DNA of 64,000 nt from NCBI GenBank assembly GCA_964533965.1, contig CAZHNN010000001.1, positions 1-64,000 on the forward strand. The letters are read 5' to 3'. Shown here in pieces: positions 35,835 to 44,883 of this stretch. A program made the translations under genes and the position numbers. This DNA is from RGIG3178 sp964533965. GTDB lineage: Bacteria; Bacillota; Clostridia; Christensenellales; QAND01. A model generated the notes under the pieces. That model was not told where the DNA came from, ran no database searches, and saw nothing but the letters and a program-made list of their open reading frames with translations. Positions within the stretch are counted from its first letter, which is position 1. Every line of letters starts with the position of its first letter.

Positions 35835-37451
35835 TTGTTCAAGCGCCTTAAATCGGAATTTTCAGGGTATAACGCAAAACGTTTTTCCAAGGATTTGATG
35901 GCGGGCTTAACCGTAACTGCGGTCGCACTGCCTCTTGCTCTCGCATTTGGCATCGGCAGTGGTGCGGATGCCGCGGCAGGCTTGATAACAGCGATCATAG
36001 CAGGTTTAGTGATCAGCGCATTGTCGGGAGCTTCTTTTCAAATATCCGGACCAACGGGCGCTATGACGGCAATATTGATAAATTTGATTTCCAATTATTC
36101 ATTGCAAGCCATATTTTTGGTTGGACTGATATCCGGTGCTATACTCCTATTGATGGGGTTCTTCAAATTAGGGAAATTGGTTACTCTTATTCCAAGACCG
36201 GTTATTACAGGATTTACCTCCGGTATCGCCATTATCATCGCGCTGGGACAAGTTGATAATTTTTTCGGAACTGTTTCACAAGGCCACAGCGCCATTGAAA
36301 AATTGGTTTCCTATGGATCTTTGGGTTTTAGCCCAAATTGGCAAGCTGTAATTGTTGGATCGGTTGTAATTGTAGCGATGCTCATCTGGCCAAAAAAATG
36401 GAATTCACGTGTGCCATCATCGCTTGTTGGACTCATCATAGCAACGGTTGTTAGTTTGTTATTTAAATTTGATGTTAGAACGATTGGCGTCATTCCAAAA
36501 ACATTGCTGCCGCAAGCTCGTTTAGACTTACATCTATTTACTATAAAATCCCTGCTCTCGTTATTGTCGCCAGCCATAACTATATCCGTTCTGGCAATGA
36601 TTGAAAGCCTCCTATGTGGCGCCAGTGCATCCCGTATGAAAAATGAAAATTTCGATGCGAATCAGGAATTGATAGCGCAAGGAATCGGTAATATGATTAT
36701 ACCGTTTTTCGGTGGGGTACCGGCAACCGCTGCCATTGCACGTACTAGTGTTGCCATAAAATCTGGCTGCGAAACCAGATTGACCGGTATCATTCATGCC
36801 ATTGGGTTGCTTGCTTCCATGTTCCTTTTTGGAAATGTGATGTCAAAAATACCTTATGCTGCGCTTGCGGGTGTTTTGATGGTGACTGCCTGGCGGATGA
36901 ATGAATGGCCTGCCATCCACAATATATTTAGTAAGCGTTTCACGGGCGCAATATTAAAGTATTTCATTACTATGGTTGCAACCGTGGCATTTGATTTAAT
37001 TGTTGCCATTGTTATTGGCATCATATTTTCCGGAATATGGTTTTTATTAAAATCCATGAATCTCTCCATTGATTCTTCCAGAGTAAAAAATGAGCTTATG
37101 CACAATAGCAACAAAAACATAGAACCTGGTCTGGAAAACGCAAAGGTAATATATGTATCGGGTCCGATCTTTTTTGGAAATGCTGAAAAGCTGCTGACCT
37201 ATGTGCATGAGAACTATGATCAAACCAACAAATTGATTTTTTCTATGCGTGGGGTAACGTATATTGATACAACCGGTGCGGAAATTCTGTACGATATCGC
37301 TTGTGAGTGTAAAAGTAATAATATAGAAATTGCTATTTGTGGTCTACAGGATCATTTGCGCGGTATATTGGACGGAATCGGTGTTACGGAACTGATAGGA
37401 GACAGATCATATTATTTCAGCGTCGACCGCTTAATATTGGCAAACAGGTAG
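35835..37451 (+). CDS. SulP family anion permease with STAS domain
   Basis: A 538-residue SulP/SLC26 transporter, probably for sulfate or another anion. About 11 to 12 membrane helices (DLMAGLTVTAVALPLALAFG, then SGPTGAMTAI) fill residues 15-400; a C-terminal STAS domain follows with RGVTYIDTTGAEIL. TTG 35835 is the start; a weak AGGTAA lies upstream. It sits between the Rrf2 regulator and the Cys/Met enzyme, with a box like that of the regulator upstream, which favours sulfate. A terminator separates it from the next unit. Confidence 0.9.
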   Translation: MFKRLKSEFSGYNAKRFSKDLMAGLTVTAVALPLALAFGIGSGADAAAGLITAIIAGLVISALSGASFQISGPTGAMTAILINLISNYSLQAIFLVGLISGAILLLMGFFKLGKLVTLIPRPVITGFTSGIAIIIALGQVDNFFGTVSQGHSAIEKLVSYGSLGFSPNWQAVIVGSVVIVAMLIWPKKWNSRVPSSLVGLIIATVVSLLFKFDVRTIGVIPKTLLPQARLDLHLFTIKSLLSLLSPAITISVLAMIESLLCGASASRMKNENFDANQELIAQGIGNMIIPFFGGVPATAAIARTSVAIKSGCETRLTGIIHAIGLLASMFLFGNVMSKIPYAALAGVLMVTAWRMNEWPAIHNIFSKRFTGAILKYFITMVATVAFDLIVAIVIGIIFSGIWFLLKSMNLSIDSSRVKNELMHNSNKNIEPGLENAKVIYVSGPIFFGNAEKLLTYVHENYDQTNKLIFSMRGVTYIDTTGAEILYDIACECKSNNIEIAICGLQDHLRGILDGIGVTELIGDRSYYFSVDRLILANR

Positions 37452-37515
37452 GAGATAAATAGGGTCTTCGTAGGATACAACGCATATCGTGATCGAAAGA
37501 TAAAAGACTCAAACG

Positions 37516-37553
37516 TTAAAAAGGATTGACCTGTATGGATTGATCCTTTTTTA
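37516..37553 (+). terminator. Terminator after SulP gene
   Basis: AAAAAGGAT (37518-37526) pairs with ATCCTTTTT (37543-37551). Confidence 0.75.
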
Positions 37554-37584
37554 TTTTATGAAGGTATACAACAAAATCTTTCCA

Positions 37585-37630
37585 TTGACATAGAATTAAC
37601 CTTCGATTATATTTTAATCATATAGGAATA
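37585..37630 (+). promoter_or_regulatory. Promoter and possible Rrf2 box before the sulfur-amino-acid genes
   Basis: TTGACA (37585-37590), 17-base spacer, TATATT (37608-37613), then AATCATATAGGAATA (37616-37630). The arrangement copies that of the Rrf2 promoter at 35119. Confidence 0.7.
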
Positions 37631-37659
37631 GTAAGATTTGGGTTTTATAGTATGTCAGT

Positions 37660-37781
37660 ATGAAGATTTCTGTAAGGGACGATACGCGTTGGCATCAATG
37701 GTAGATATAGCCCAAATACTATGGGAACGGGATATGATCGCCGCTCAGAGCATTTCGGATGATTCATATCTTTATCTATAG
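37660..37781 (+). pseudogene. Truncated, frameshifted Rrf2 regulator remnant
   Basis: ATG 37660 opens MKISV; with one base added after GTAA the frame continues GRYALASMVDIAQ, then about 23 codons and a stop at 37779. This matches the first 45 residues of the Rrf2 protein encoded at 35187 (MRISVKGRYALAAMIHLAQ). Most of the DNA-binding domain is gone. The stop overlaps the ribosome binding site (TAGGAG) of the next gene. Confidence 0.75.
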
Positions 37782-37790
37782 GAGACCAGA

Positions 37791-38927
37791 ATGGATATTA
37801 AAACGCTTTGTATTCATGGCAGTAAACAAAAATATGACAACACAGGTGCCATCAGCGTGCCGATATTTCAATCCGCTACGTTTGCCCATCCGGGTGTAGG
37901 ACAAAGCACGGGCTTTGATTATTCGCGCTCCCAGAATCCAACGCGCGAGCATCTTGAAAAAACAGTCGCACAGCTCGAACAGGGCAGCGATGCGCTGGCA
38001 TTTGCCACTGGAATGGCAGCGATCACGACACTAATGGAGTTGTTTTCGCCCGGCGATCACATTATCGCATCTGATGATCTGTATGGCGGATCGCACAGGT
38101 TGTTTCACCGGGTTAGCATGAAGCACGGCATCGAATTCGACTTTGTGGATACTTCGGAAGCAAATCGGATACAAGATGCCATCAAAGCGAATACAAAGGC
38201 CATCTTCATCGAGACGCCCACCAACCCCATGATGCAGATTACGGATATCGCTGCGGTTGCGGCGATTGCCAAAACGCACAACGTCCTTTTGATCGTGGAC
38301 AATACGTTTTTGACGCCCTATTTTCAAAAACCGCTGGCGCTGGGTGCGGATATCGTCATCCATAGCGGCACCAAGTATTTGGGTGGTCACAACGATACGC
38401 TCGCAGGGTTTCTGATCACTTCAAGCGAAGTCATTGCCGAAAAGCTTCGTTTCCTCTATAAGACGACGGGCGGGTGTCTGTCCCCGTTTGACAGCTGGCT
38501 GTTGATACGCGGCATCAAGACGCTGGCGGTGCGTATGGACCGGCAGCAGGAAAACGCCAAAGCCATTGTCGAATGGCTTTGTCAGAGGCCAAACATCAAG
38601 AAGGTTTTTTATCCGGGACTCCTGTCTCACCCGGGCTATGAGATTTCCAAACGGCAGGCTTCCGGTTTTGGCGCTATGATATCCTTTGAAGTGGATTCCG
38701 CCGAAACTGCAAAACGAATGTTGGAAAGGGTTGAATTGATCCAATATGCAGAAAGCCTGGGTGGAGTGGAAAGCCTGATGACCTTTCCGATGCTGCAAAC
38801 CCATGCCGATATTCCGGAAGAGGAGCGGGAAAAAAAGGGCATCCATGACCGGTTGCTGCGCCTTTCCGTTGGGCTCGAAGATGCGGGCGATTTGATCCGC
38901 GATCTTCAAAACGCGCTGGAGGGATGA
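37791..38927 (+). CDS. Cys/Met metabolism PLP enzyme (cystathionine gamma-synthase/lyase or methionine gamma-lyase type)
   Basis: A 378-residue PLP enzyme of fold type I. The lysine that binds PLP is in SGTKYLGGHND near residue 196; YSRSQNPTREHLEK at the N-terminus and ESLMTFPMLQTHADIP at the end are conserved. It either makes or splits cystathionine or releases sulfide or methanethiol; the exact reaction cannot be told from motifs. TAGGAG precedes ATG 37791. The next gene, a C-S lyase, begins 4 bases after its stop, so both form one unit. Confidence 0.9.
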   Translation: MDIKTLCIHGSKQKYDNTGAISVPIFQSATFAHPGVGQSTGFDYSRSQNPTREHLEKTVAQLEQGSDALAFATGMAAITTLMELFSPGDHIIASDDLYGGSHRLFHRVSMKHGIEFDFVDTSEANRIQDAIKANTKAIFIETPTNPMMQITDIAAVAAIAKTHNVLLIVDNTFLTPYFQKPLALGADIVIHSGTKYLGGHNDTLAGFLITSSEVIAEKLRFLYKTTGGCLSPFDSWLLIRGIKTLAVRMDRQQENAKAIVEWLCQRPNIKKVFYPGLLSHPGYEISKRQASGFGAMISFEVDSAETAKRMLERVELIQYAESLGGVESLMTFPMLQTHADIPEEEREKKGIHDRLLRLSVGLEDAGDLIRDLQNALEG

Positions 38928-38931
38928 TGTG

Positions 38932-40101
38932 ATGTACGATTTTAACCAGATCATCGAACGGAAAAACACCGATTCGATCAAATACGATTTTGCCCTCAAA
39001 CGAGGAAAATCCGAGGGAATGATGCCGTTATGGGTCGCCGACATGGACTTTCGCGCACCTGAAGCTGTGATCAACGCGTTGAAACACAAGAGCGAACACG
39101 GCATTTTCGGCTATTCCGATGCCAGGGAGGACTATTTTGCGGCACTGCACGGATGGTTCTCCAAGCGATTTGGCTGGGAGATAAAACCCGAATGGTTGAT
39201 CAAGACGCCGGGTGTCGTCTTTGCGATCTGCGCCGCCATTCGAGCGCTGACAAAAGAGGGGGATGCCGTACTCATCCAGCAGCCTGTGTACTATCCGTTT
39301 GCCGAATCGATACTCACAAATGGCAGGAAGCTTGTCATAAACCGGCTTGTCTATGAGTATGGCAAATACGCGATCGATTTTGAGGATTTCGAGCGTAAGA
39401 TTGTGGACAAAGATGTGAAACTCTTTATCCTGTGCAACCCACACAATCCCGTAGGACGCGTATGGACGAAAGAGGAGCTTAGTAAACTCGGGGACATCTG
39501 CATACGGCACGGCGTCCTCGTTGTTTCCGATGAGATACATCAGGATTTCGTGTACCCAGGACACAGGCATTTTGTGTTTTCCAGCCTAAGTCACAAATAC
39601 GCCGAGCATTCCGTTACTTGCACCGCTCCCACCAAAACCTTCAATCTCGCCGGCTTACAAATCTCCAATATCTTTGTGCAGAACAAAGAGATCCGGCACA
39701 AGATTGAACGGGAGATCGTCAAAAGCGGATACAGCCAGCCCAATGTCATGGGGCTCATAGCCTGCAAAGCCGCCTATGAAAAGGGAGGGGAATGGCTTGA
39801 GGAAGTTAAGTCATACCTTGTTTGCAATCTATGTTTTGTCCGCACATACCTGCAGCAGCATCTGCCGATGATTCGGCTCGTGGAACCGGAAGGAACGTAT
39901 CTTGTTTGGCTGGACATGAGCGCACTTGGGCTTTCGGACAAAAAACTCGCGGACCTGGTTGAAAAAAGGGCGCGGCTCTGGCTGGATGCGGGTACCATGT
40001 TCGGCGAGGGCGGAGAAGGCTTTTACCGCATCAACATCGCGACGCCCCGCCCCATTTTAGAACAAGCCTTTGGGCAGTTGCGCGACGCGATTCACCCGTG
40101 A
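38932..40101 (+). CDS. patB: MalY/PatB-type cystathionine beta-lyase (C-S lyase)
   Basis: A 389-residue aminotransferase-fold PLP enzyme that cleaves C-S bonds of cystathionine or cysteine conjugates. PLWVADMDFRAPEAV, NPHNPVGRVWTKEEL, and the PLP-lysine region TCTAPTKTFNLAGLQ are typical of MalY/PatB. ATG 38932 follows GGAGGG; a GTG three bases earlier is possible. With the preceding enzyme it could turn cysteine to homocysteine in two steps (trans-sulfuration) if the first acts as a gamma-synthase. Confidence 0.9.
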   Translation: MYDFNQIIERKNTDSIKYDFALKRGKSEGMMPLWVADMDFRAPEAVINALKHKSEHGIFGYSDAREDYFAALHGWFSKRFGWEIKPEWLIKTPGVVFAICAAIRALTKEGDAVLIQQPVYYPFAESILTNGRKLVINRLVYEYGKYAIDFEDFERKIVDKDVKLFILCNPHNPVGRVWTKEELSKLGDICIRHGVLVVSDEIHQDFVYPGHRHFVFSSLSHKYAEHSVTCTAPTKTFNLAGLQISNIFVQNKEIRHKIEREIVKSGYSQPNVMGLIACKAAYEKGGEWLEEVKSYLVCNLCFVRTYLQQHLPMIRLVEPEGTYLVWLDMSALGLSDKKLADLVEKRARLWLDAGTMFGEGGEGFYRINIATPRPILEQAFGQLRDAIHP

Positions 40102-40140
40102 CCTGTCCTTGTTCTTGGGATACTATATAGATCGACATTG

Positions 40141-40173
40141 GAAAAGCCTTTGGCAAACGCCAAAGGCCTTTTC
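40141..40173 (+). terminator. Terminator after C-S lyase
   Basis: GCCTTTGGC (40146-40154) pairs with GCCAAAGGC (40159-40167), with A and T tracts outside, so it can work in both directions. Confidence 0.85.
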
Positions 40174-40214
40174 AATGAACAACGAAAAAGTATTTCGAGA
40201 GGCATCACAGCTTT

Positions 40215-41354
40215 TTATATCAACATTTTATGCGCATTTTTCAGCTCTTCAATGATGTTCAGGCTCTGCGGGCAATGGCTTTCGCACACACCGCATTCAA
40301 TGCAACGATCCGCACCGCCGTGACGTGCACTGGCTCTTGCATAATCGCGTTTGCCTGCCGCCAGGTCATCGAACATATACACCTTGTTATAGGCGGAGAA
40401 GATACTGGGGATAGGCACATTGTTTGGGCAGGGCAGGCAGTATTCGCAGCCGGTACACCCTACCCGGATTCTTTTTTCGTAAGAAGCCTTGACATCCTGG
40501 ATAAGCTTCTTCTCCTCCGGCGTCATCACATTGGGATACGCGTTTTGGAATATTGCGATATTTTCAACAAGCTGCTCCATGGTGGAAACGCCGGAGAGGA
40601 TACAGCTTATCTGCGGATAGTTGTAAACATAACGGAATGCCCACTCCGCCGCGCTTCGCTTTATGGGGAACGTTTCATACAACGCTTTCACCTCCGGTGT
40701 AGCGTTGACAAGACGGCCGCCGCGCAAAGGCTCCATGACAACAAAAGCCATCCCTTTTTCATATGCGAGGTTGATGCCTTCGTCGGTGACTTCTCTATCC
40801 CCGTCCAAAAAGTTATGCTGTACCTGACACATCGCCCAATCGTAGGAATTGACGATATCACGGAAGGTTGGCAGTTGCCCGTGGTAGGAGAAACAAACCG
40901 AACCGATCAATCCTTCGGACTTGAATTTTTCCATCATATCGAGAACATTGAGCTGCTTTGCGCGTTGCCATTGCACCTTGTCAAGGTGGTGGATCAAATA
41001 CGCGTCGATAAAGTCAACGCCGAGCCGCTTCATGGAGCCCTCAAGGATTTCACGCATTTCGTCGTTGCTTTGTTTAAGGATGCGCGGCGGCACCTTGGTG
41101 GCGATGTGCACCTTTTTACGGTACCCGTCCTGAAGCGCTTCGCCGATGACCTGCTCGCTCTCCCCGTTGTTGTAAACGCACGAGGTATCCAGATAGTTAA
41201 CGCCATTGTCGATGGCATAGCGGATCATTCGAATGGATTCCTCGTGGTCAATGTGCGTCGTTCCGTCCGCTTCCGTCTTTTGCGGAAGCCGCATGCAGCC
41301 CATGCCGAACGTTGAAACGTCAAACCCCTGTCTTCCGAACGGACGATAGAGCAT
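40215..41354 (-). CDS. Aldo/keto reductase with C-terminal 4Fe-4S domain
   Basis: A 379-residue protein. Residues 1-280 form the aldo-keto reductase barrel: GMGCMRLP at the start, Asp-Tyr region as LDTSCVYNNGESE, and catalytic-type Lys and His (ATKVPP, IHHLD). The classic tyrosine position is VYNNG. The C-terminal 100 residues hold cysteine clusters GCTGCEYCLPCP and CIECGVCESHCP for iron-sulfur binding. Such fusions are common in anaerobic Clostridia, with unknown substrates. A GGAG-type site (GGAGGAATAACC) precedes ATG 41354. Confidence 0.9.
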   Translation of the reverse strand: MLYRPFGRQGFDVSTFGMGCMRLPQKTEADGTTHIDHEESIRMIRYAIDNGVNYLDTSCVYNNGESEQVIGEALQDGYRKKVHIATKVPPRILKQSNDEMREILEGSMKRLGVDFIDAYLIHHLDKVQWQRAKQLNVLDMMEKFKSEGLIGSVCFSYHGQLPTFRDIVNSYDWAMCQVQHNFLDGDREVTDEGINLAYEKGMAFVVMEPLRGGRLVNATPEVKALYETFPIKRSAAEWAFRYVYNYPQISCILSGVSTMEQLVENIAIFQNAYPNVMTPEEKKLIQDVKASYEKRIRVGCTGCEYCLPCPNNVPIPSIFSAYNKVYMFDDLAAGKRDYARASARHGGADRCIECGVCESHCPQSLNIIEELKNAHKMLI

Positions 41355-41588
41355 GGTTATTCCTCCTTAATAATATTGAAAAATTTTACTTGCTAAGTAT
41401 ACTCTATTTTTGCCAATCAAGCAAAAAATGACTCTTTAGGTGACTTTGGATAAGCAAAAGGGAACTGCAGCCGGAAAAGTGTAAATATTCACATCATTTA
41501 TGCAAAAAGTGAATAATATAATTTGACATCTTTTACCACCAATGTTAAAATTTCTACGAAATAATAGCATAATTGTGGGAGGTTTTTT

Positions 41589-41942
41589 ATGATGGGAGAT
41601 CCAAAACAGATTCTCAAATATGCCAGCTATGCATTCATTATTTTTGGAGCCATTGCTGTGCTGTATTCCCTTGTGACCTTATTTTCCTGGTTCGGCAGCC
41701 TGATTGCAGGCTATCTGATCTTGGCGATCATTGAAGGCGGGTTGACTGCTGGAATCGGTTATTTGGGACTAAAGAAATACAATGATGCTTCACAGTTCAA
41801 TTTCTTCATCATGACCGGCGGCATTCTCTGCGTACTCGGTTTGGTTGGATTGCTGATGGGCGGTGGGTTTACAGGCGTTATCGGATTCCTTCTGCCCGGC
41901 CTGTACCTCTACGGCGGATACCAATTGAAGAACGGCAAATAA
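41589..41942 (+). CDS. Small membrane protein of unknown function
   Basis: A 117-residue protein with four hydrophobic segments (about residues 10-28, 32-52, 70-86 and 90-108) and a short charged end QLKNGK. Gly-rich helices suggest tight packing; no family is recognised. GGGAGG precedes ATG 41589 (a second ATG follows at once). It is a single gene with its own terminator. Confidence 0.7.
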   Translation: MMGDPKQILKYASYAFIIFGAIAVLYSLVTLFSWFGSLIAGYLILAIIEGGLTAGIGYLGLKKYNDASQFNFFIMTGGILCVLGLVGLLMGGGFTGVIGFLLPGLYLYGGYQLKNGK

Positions 41943-41960
41943 AACAATTAGCGTTATCAT

Positions 41961-41996
41961 ACAAGGCTGCCGACGAAAGAAGGCAGCCTTTTTTTA
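41961..41996 (+). terminator. Terminator after small membrane protein
   Basis: AAGGCTGCC (41963-41971) pairs with GGCAGCCTT (41982-41990), then T7. Confidence 0.88.
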
Positions 41997-42060
41997 TCCA
42001 TATCGTGCAAGAGTATTATTCGGCATATCTGCCGGTAATGCTATGTTGGGAGGGAATGCC

Positions 42061-42654
42061 GTGAGCATACGCGAAGAGATGATGCAGTTCTATCAAACGC
42101 TTGATCGTGCCGAATTCATCGACGATTGGTCGAGCAAGGTATACGCCGATCTGGACAGCGCTCTGCCCATACAGTGCGGCCAGACCATTTCACAGCCGTC
42201 CTTGGTGCTGAAAATGACGGAACTTCTGGACTTGCACAAAACGGAGAAGGTGCTGGAAATAGGCACAGGCTCGGGCTACCAGACAGCTTTCCTCTCTGCG
42301 TTCGCAAAACAGGTCTACACCGTTGAACGGTTTGGTGAACTATCCCAAAGGGCAAAAGAGCAGCTATTTAGGCTTGGATACCGAAACATCGAATTTGTCA
42401 TCGGCGACGGAAGCCAGGGATGGGCAGAGCACGCGCCGTATGATCGCATCATCGTCACGGCTGCGGCATCCACCATCCCCGACCCGCTTCTGGATCAGCT
42501 TGCAGCAGAAGGCAGGATGGTGCTGCCGGTTGGTCAAAAAGGGTGGCAGGAGTTGCTGCTTATCACAAAGGACGAGACCGGAAAAATACAAGCGCAGCAT
42601 AAGGGTCCGGTGGCGTTCGTGGAGCTGGTGGGAAAATTCGGATGGGATGAATAA
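42061..42654 (+). CDS. pcm: Protein-L-isoaspartate O-methyltransferase family protein
   Basis: A 197-residue SAM-dependent methyltransferase of the PCMT family, which repairs isoaspartyl residues. QTISQPSLVLKMTELL and the SAM motif VLEIGTGSGYQTAFLS are seen, followed by VYTVER and GDGSQGW and the late motif GRMVLPVG. GTG 42061 is preferred over ATG 42043: GGGAGG lies 8 bases upstream of it. A standalone gene ended by a hairpin shared with the DUF47 gene. Confidence 0.87.
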   Translation: MSIREEMMQFYQTLDRAEFIDDWSSKVYADLDSALPIQCGQTISQPSLVLKMTELLDLHKTEKVLEIGTGSGYQTAFLSAFAKQVYTVERFGELSQRAKEQLFRLGYRNIEFVIGDGSQGWAEHAPYDRIIVTAAASTIPDPLLDQLAAEGRMVLPVGQKGWQELLLITKDETGKIQAQHKGPVAFVELVGKFGWDE

Positions 42655-42694
42655 ATACATGCGAGTATTCAATGAAGCGTGATTTCTTAAATTA

Positions 42695-42724
42695 GAAAAC
42701 ACCCCGCGGTGGGGTGTTTTTTGT
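42695..42724. terminator. Bidirectional terminator between pcm and DUF47 genes
   Basis: AAACACCCC (42697-42705) pairs with GGGGTGTTT (42711-42719), flanked by A and T tracts. Confidence 0.88.
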
Positions 42725-42745
42725 TACTCCTGTGCTGTATTTTAA

Positions 42746-43375
42746 TCAGGTCTTGGCGATCATGATGTTGTCTACGGTGTTGGCAACTTCTTCACAGAGG
42801 TTCAGCGTGTTTTCAAGAAGGTCGTACAGCTCCTTGTTCTTGATGATCTCGATCGGGTTGGTTTCCGTTTCGAACAGATGGATCATGCTCTGCGAATACA
42901 CCTCGTCGCCCTTATCCTCAATGTTGTTCACTTCGACGATCAATTTGCTGATATCATCGGGGTTCTTCTTGAATTTCTTCAAAGCAAGCATGAGCGCGTT
43001 CAGCTTTTCGCACGCCTCGACGGTCAGATCCACGAAGTTACGCAGAAAATCATTGGTCTTGGTTATGCGCATCATATAGATGGTATGCGCGATCTTGTCG
43101 ATGCTGTCCGTGACGTTTTCGATCTCGTTCATGATTGCCACAAGATCAATGCGGTCGATAGGCGTTACAAACGCCACGTTGACGATCTTGAGGACTTCAT
43201 GCTGCAGATCGTCGCCCTTCTGCTCCATCTCGTTGATCTGCTTTAGCTCTTCCTCGTTGATGACGCCGTTGGCAAAGGCGGCTTTCAATCGTTTTGCTGC
43301 TTCAAGCGAGATCCCCACGCCTTCGGCAAACAGTTCAAAGTAATCGACATCTTTTCTGCTGATCATATTTCCCAT
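42746..43375 (-). CDS. DUF47 family PhoU-like protein
   Basis: A 209-residue all-helical protein of the DUF47 (TIGR00153-like) family, related to PhoU, commonly paired with PiT phosphate transporters and thought to regulate them. Segments EMEQKGDDLQHEVLKIVNVAF and EVNNIEDKGDEVYSQSM contain the family's repeated acidic metal-binding stretches (E-x-x-G-D). GGGAGG precedes ATG 43375. It follows the PiT gene after 18 bases in the same direction. Confidence 0.9.
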   Translation of the reverse strand: MGNMISRKDVDYFELFAEGVGISLEAAKRLKAAFANGVINEEELKQINEMEQKGDDLQHEVLKIVNVAFVTPIDRIDLVAIMNEIENVTDSIDKIAHTIYMMRITKTNDFLRNFVDLTVEACEKLNALMLALKKFKKNPDDISKLIVEVNNIEDKGDEVYSQSMIHLFETETNPIEIIKNKELYDLLENTLNLCEEVANTVDNIMIAKT

Positions 43376-43393
43376 AATACTATCCTCCCGAAG

Positions 43394-44395
43394 TTAAAAT
43401 ATCATTCTGGCAACAGAGGCAAACACATACCCCATGATAAGGCAAGCCGGGAATGTGAGTATCCAAGCGATCATCATCTCTTTGGCGATCCCCCAATCGA
43501 CCCGTTTGATTCCCTTGGATGCGCCCGCACCCATCATGGCAGTTGCTTTTGTATTCGTGGTGCTCAGCGGAATGCCAAACAGGGTGGCAGCGATCATGCT
43601 GCCGGAAGCGATCACTTCCGCTGCAAAGCCCTGGTACTTTTCAAGCTGTACCATCTCCATACCCATTGCCCGGATGATCCTGTATCCGCCAATGGATGTC
43701 CCGATTGCCATGACGAGCGAACAATAGAACATGATCCAAAGCGGAATGTTCATGACCGAGCCGTAGGGCGGATATACGCCTCCGAGTACCAATGCCAAAT
43801 ACAGAACGCCCATAAACTTTTGACCATCCTGCGCACCGTGGCTGAAGGCCATCAGCGAGGCGCTAACGATCTGGCCTCTTGCGAAGAACTTGTCGGTTTT
43901 CCTTCGATTGGCGTTTTTGCAGACCAACTCGACCGACTTGGTTGCCAAATAGCCAAGCACCAGACCCACAAAGGTCGAGATTCCAAGGCCTATCAGGACT
44001 TTCTGGAACGCAGCCCATTTGAAGGCGGAAAGCCCGCTCATAGAAATGCCGGCTCCCATGAGTCCGGCGATCAATGCATGGCTTTCGCTTGTGGGGATGC
44101 CAAATTTCCAGGCGGACGTCGCCCAGATGACGATGGCGAGCTGTGCAGCTCCCAAAGACACGAGCGCGTCTGTTCCCGTGCCGATGCTCACAACGCCCAC
44201 CGTAGTGCTTGCCACCGCGCTTCCCATCAAAAGTACGCCCAAGAGGTTGAAACATGCCGCGAGAATGACGGCAGCCCTTGGGCTTAACACCCTTGTGGAT
44301 ATGACGGTAGCGATGGCATTGGGAGAATCTGTCCAGCCGTTAACAAAAATTGAGGCGCTCACCAACAGCGCTACAACCACAAGCCCAACTACCAT
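43394..44395 (-). CDS. pit: Inorganic phosphate transporter, PiT family
   Basis: A 333-residue membrane transporter of low-affinity phosphate-cation symport. The PiT signature is seen twice: VNGWTDSPNAIATVISTRVL near the start and PLSTTNTKATAMMGAG in the second half; 10 or so helices. Near-typical length for the short clostridial PiT. It is first in a two-gene operon with DUF47 and is preceded by a PhoP-box-like promoter at 44453-44492 that is shared with the pst operon. Confidence 0.92.
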   Translation of the reverse strand: MVVGLVVVALLVSASIFVNGWTDSPNAIATVISTRVLSPRAAVILAACFNLLGVLLMGSAVASTTVGVVSIGTGTDALVSLGAAQLAIVIWATSAWKFGIPTSESHALIAGLMGAGISMSGLSAFKWAAFQKVLIGLGISTFVGLVLGYLATKSVELVCKNANRRKTDKFFARGQIVSASLMAFSHGAQDGQKFMGVLYLALVLGGVYPPYGSVMNIPLWIMFYCSLVMAIGTSIGGYRIIRAMGMEMVQLEKYQGFAAEVIASGSMIAATLFGIPLSTTNTKATAMMGAGASKGIKRVDWGIAKEMMIAWILTFPACLIMGYVFASVARMIF

Positions 44396-44452
44396 AACAT
44401 TCTCCTTTAAACTTTTATAAGCACTTTATTCTATCAAAACGAGAAGCTTACG

Positions 44453-44492
44453 TGGTTATGGGAAAATCAGTAGTTTGTCAACTTTGTGTAAA
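44453..44492 (-). promoter_or_regulatory. Promoter with PhoP-like boxes before the PiT gene
   Basis: Reading the minus strand: TTTACA (44487-44492), 5 bases, TTGACA (44476-44481), 17 bases, TAACCA (44453-44458). TT-ACA-type repeats spaced by 5 bases match the PhoP-box layout known in Bacillus, and TTGACA can be the -35 element. The same order and spacing occur at 49203-49242. Confidence 0.7.
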
Positions 44493-44795
44493 GTTATTGG
44501 CCTGAAATGGTAAGAAATGTTTTGGAATAATCAGATATTTATATCGGATGCCAACTATTTATGTAAAGTAGTGATTATAAAATTAAGATAATTGTACTAG
44601 TAGATATGTAAAGGAATTGCTAAAAACCACCAAACGTTTGTAAGCCTGCAGTATGGAATGGAATTCTAATATCAAACAAATTGATAGTTGCCGATAGCCT
44701 TAAAAATGAGCATCAGAAGGCATACCGTTCACTGCGCGGCAGCCCAGGGCAAACCCTTGTCGTTATGTAACAGGCAATTCATTCTACCGACGGGC
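44493..44795. other. Intergenic stretch upstream of the PiT promoter
   Basis: Between the PiT promoter and the pst terminator no gene, repeat or RNA is recognised; the part 44500-44700 is AT-rich. Confidence 0.5.
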
Positions 44796-44832
44796 ACAAC
44801 AAAACAGCCACCCTGTTGGTGGCTGTTTTGAA
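44796..44832 (-). terminator. Terminator of the pst operon
   Basis: AAAACAGCCACC (44801-44812) pairs with GGTGGCTGTTTT (44818-44829); on the minus strand it ends in TTTTGTTG. Confidence 0.8.
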
Positions 44833-44883
44833 GGTATCCATTTCACTCGAATCGCATTTCTGCGGAGAAATGAGCTGATTTTC

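Noticed and set aside
40230..41315. A 361-codon plus-strand ORF opposite the aldo/keto reductase gene
   Set aside because: Shadow frame; the reductase and its Fe-S cysteines are clear on the minus strand.
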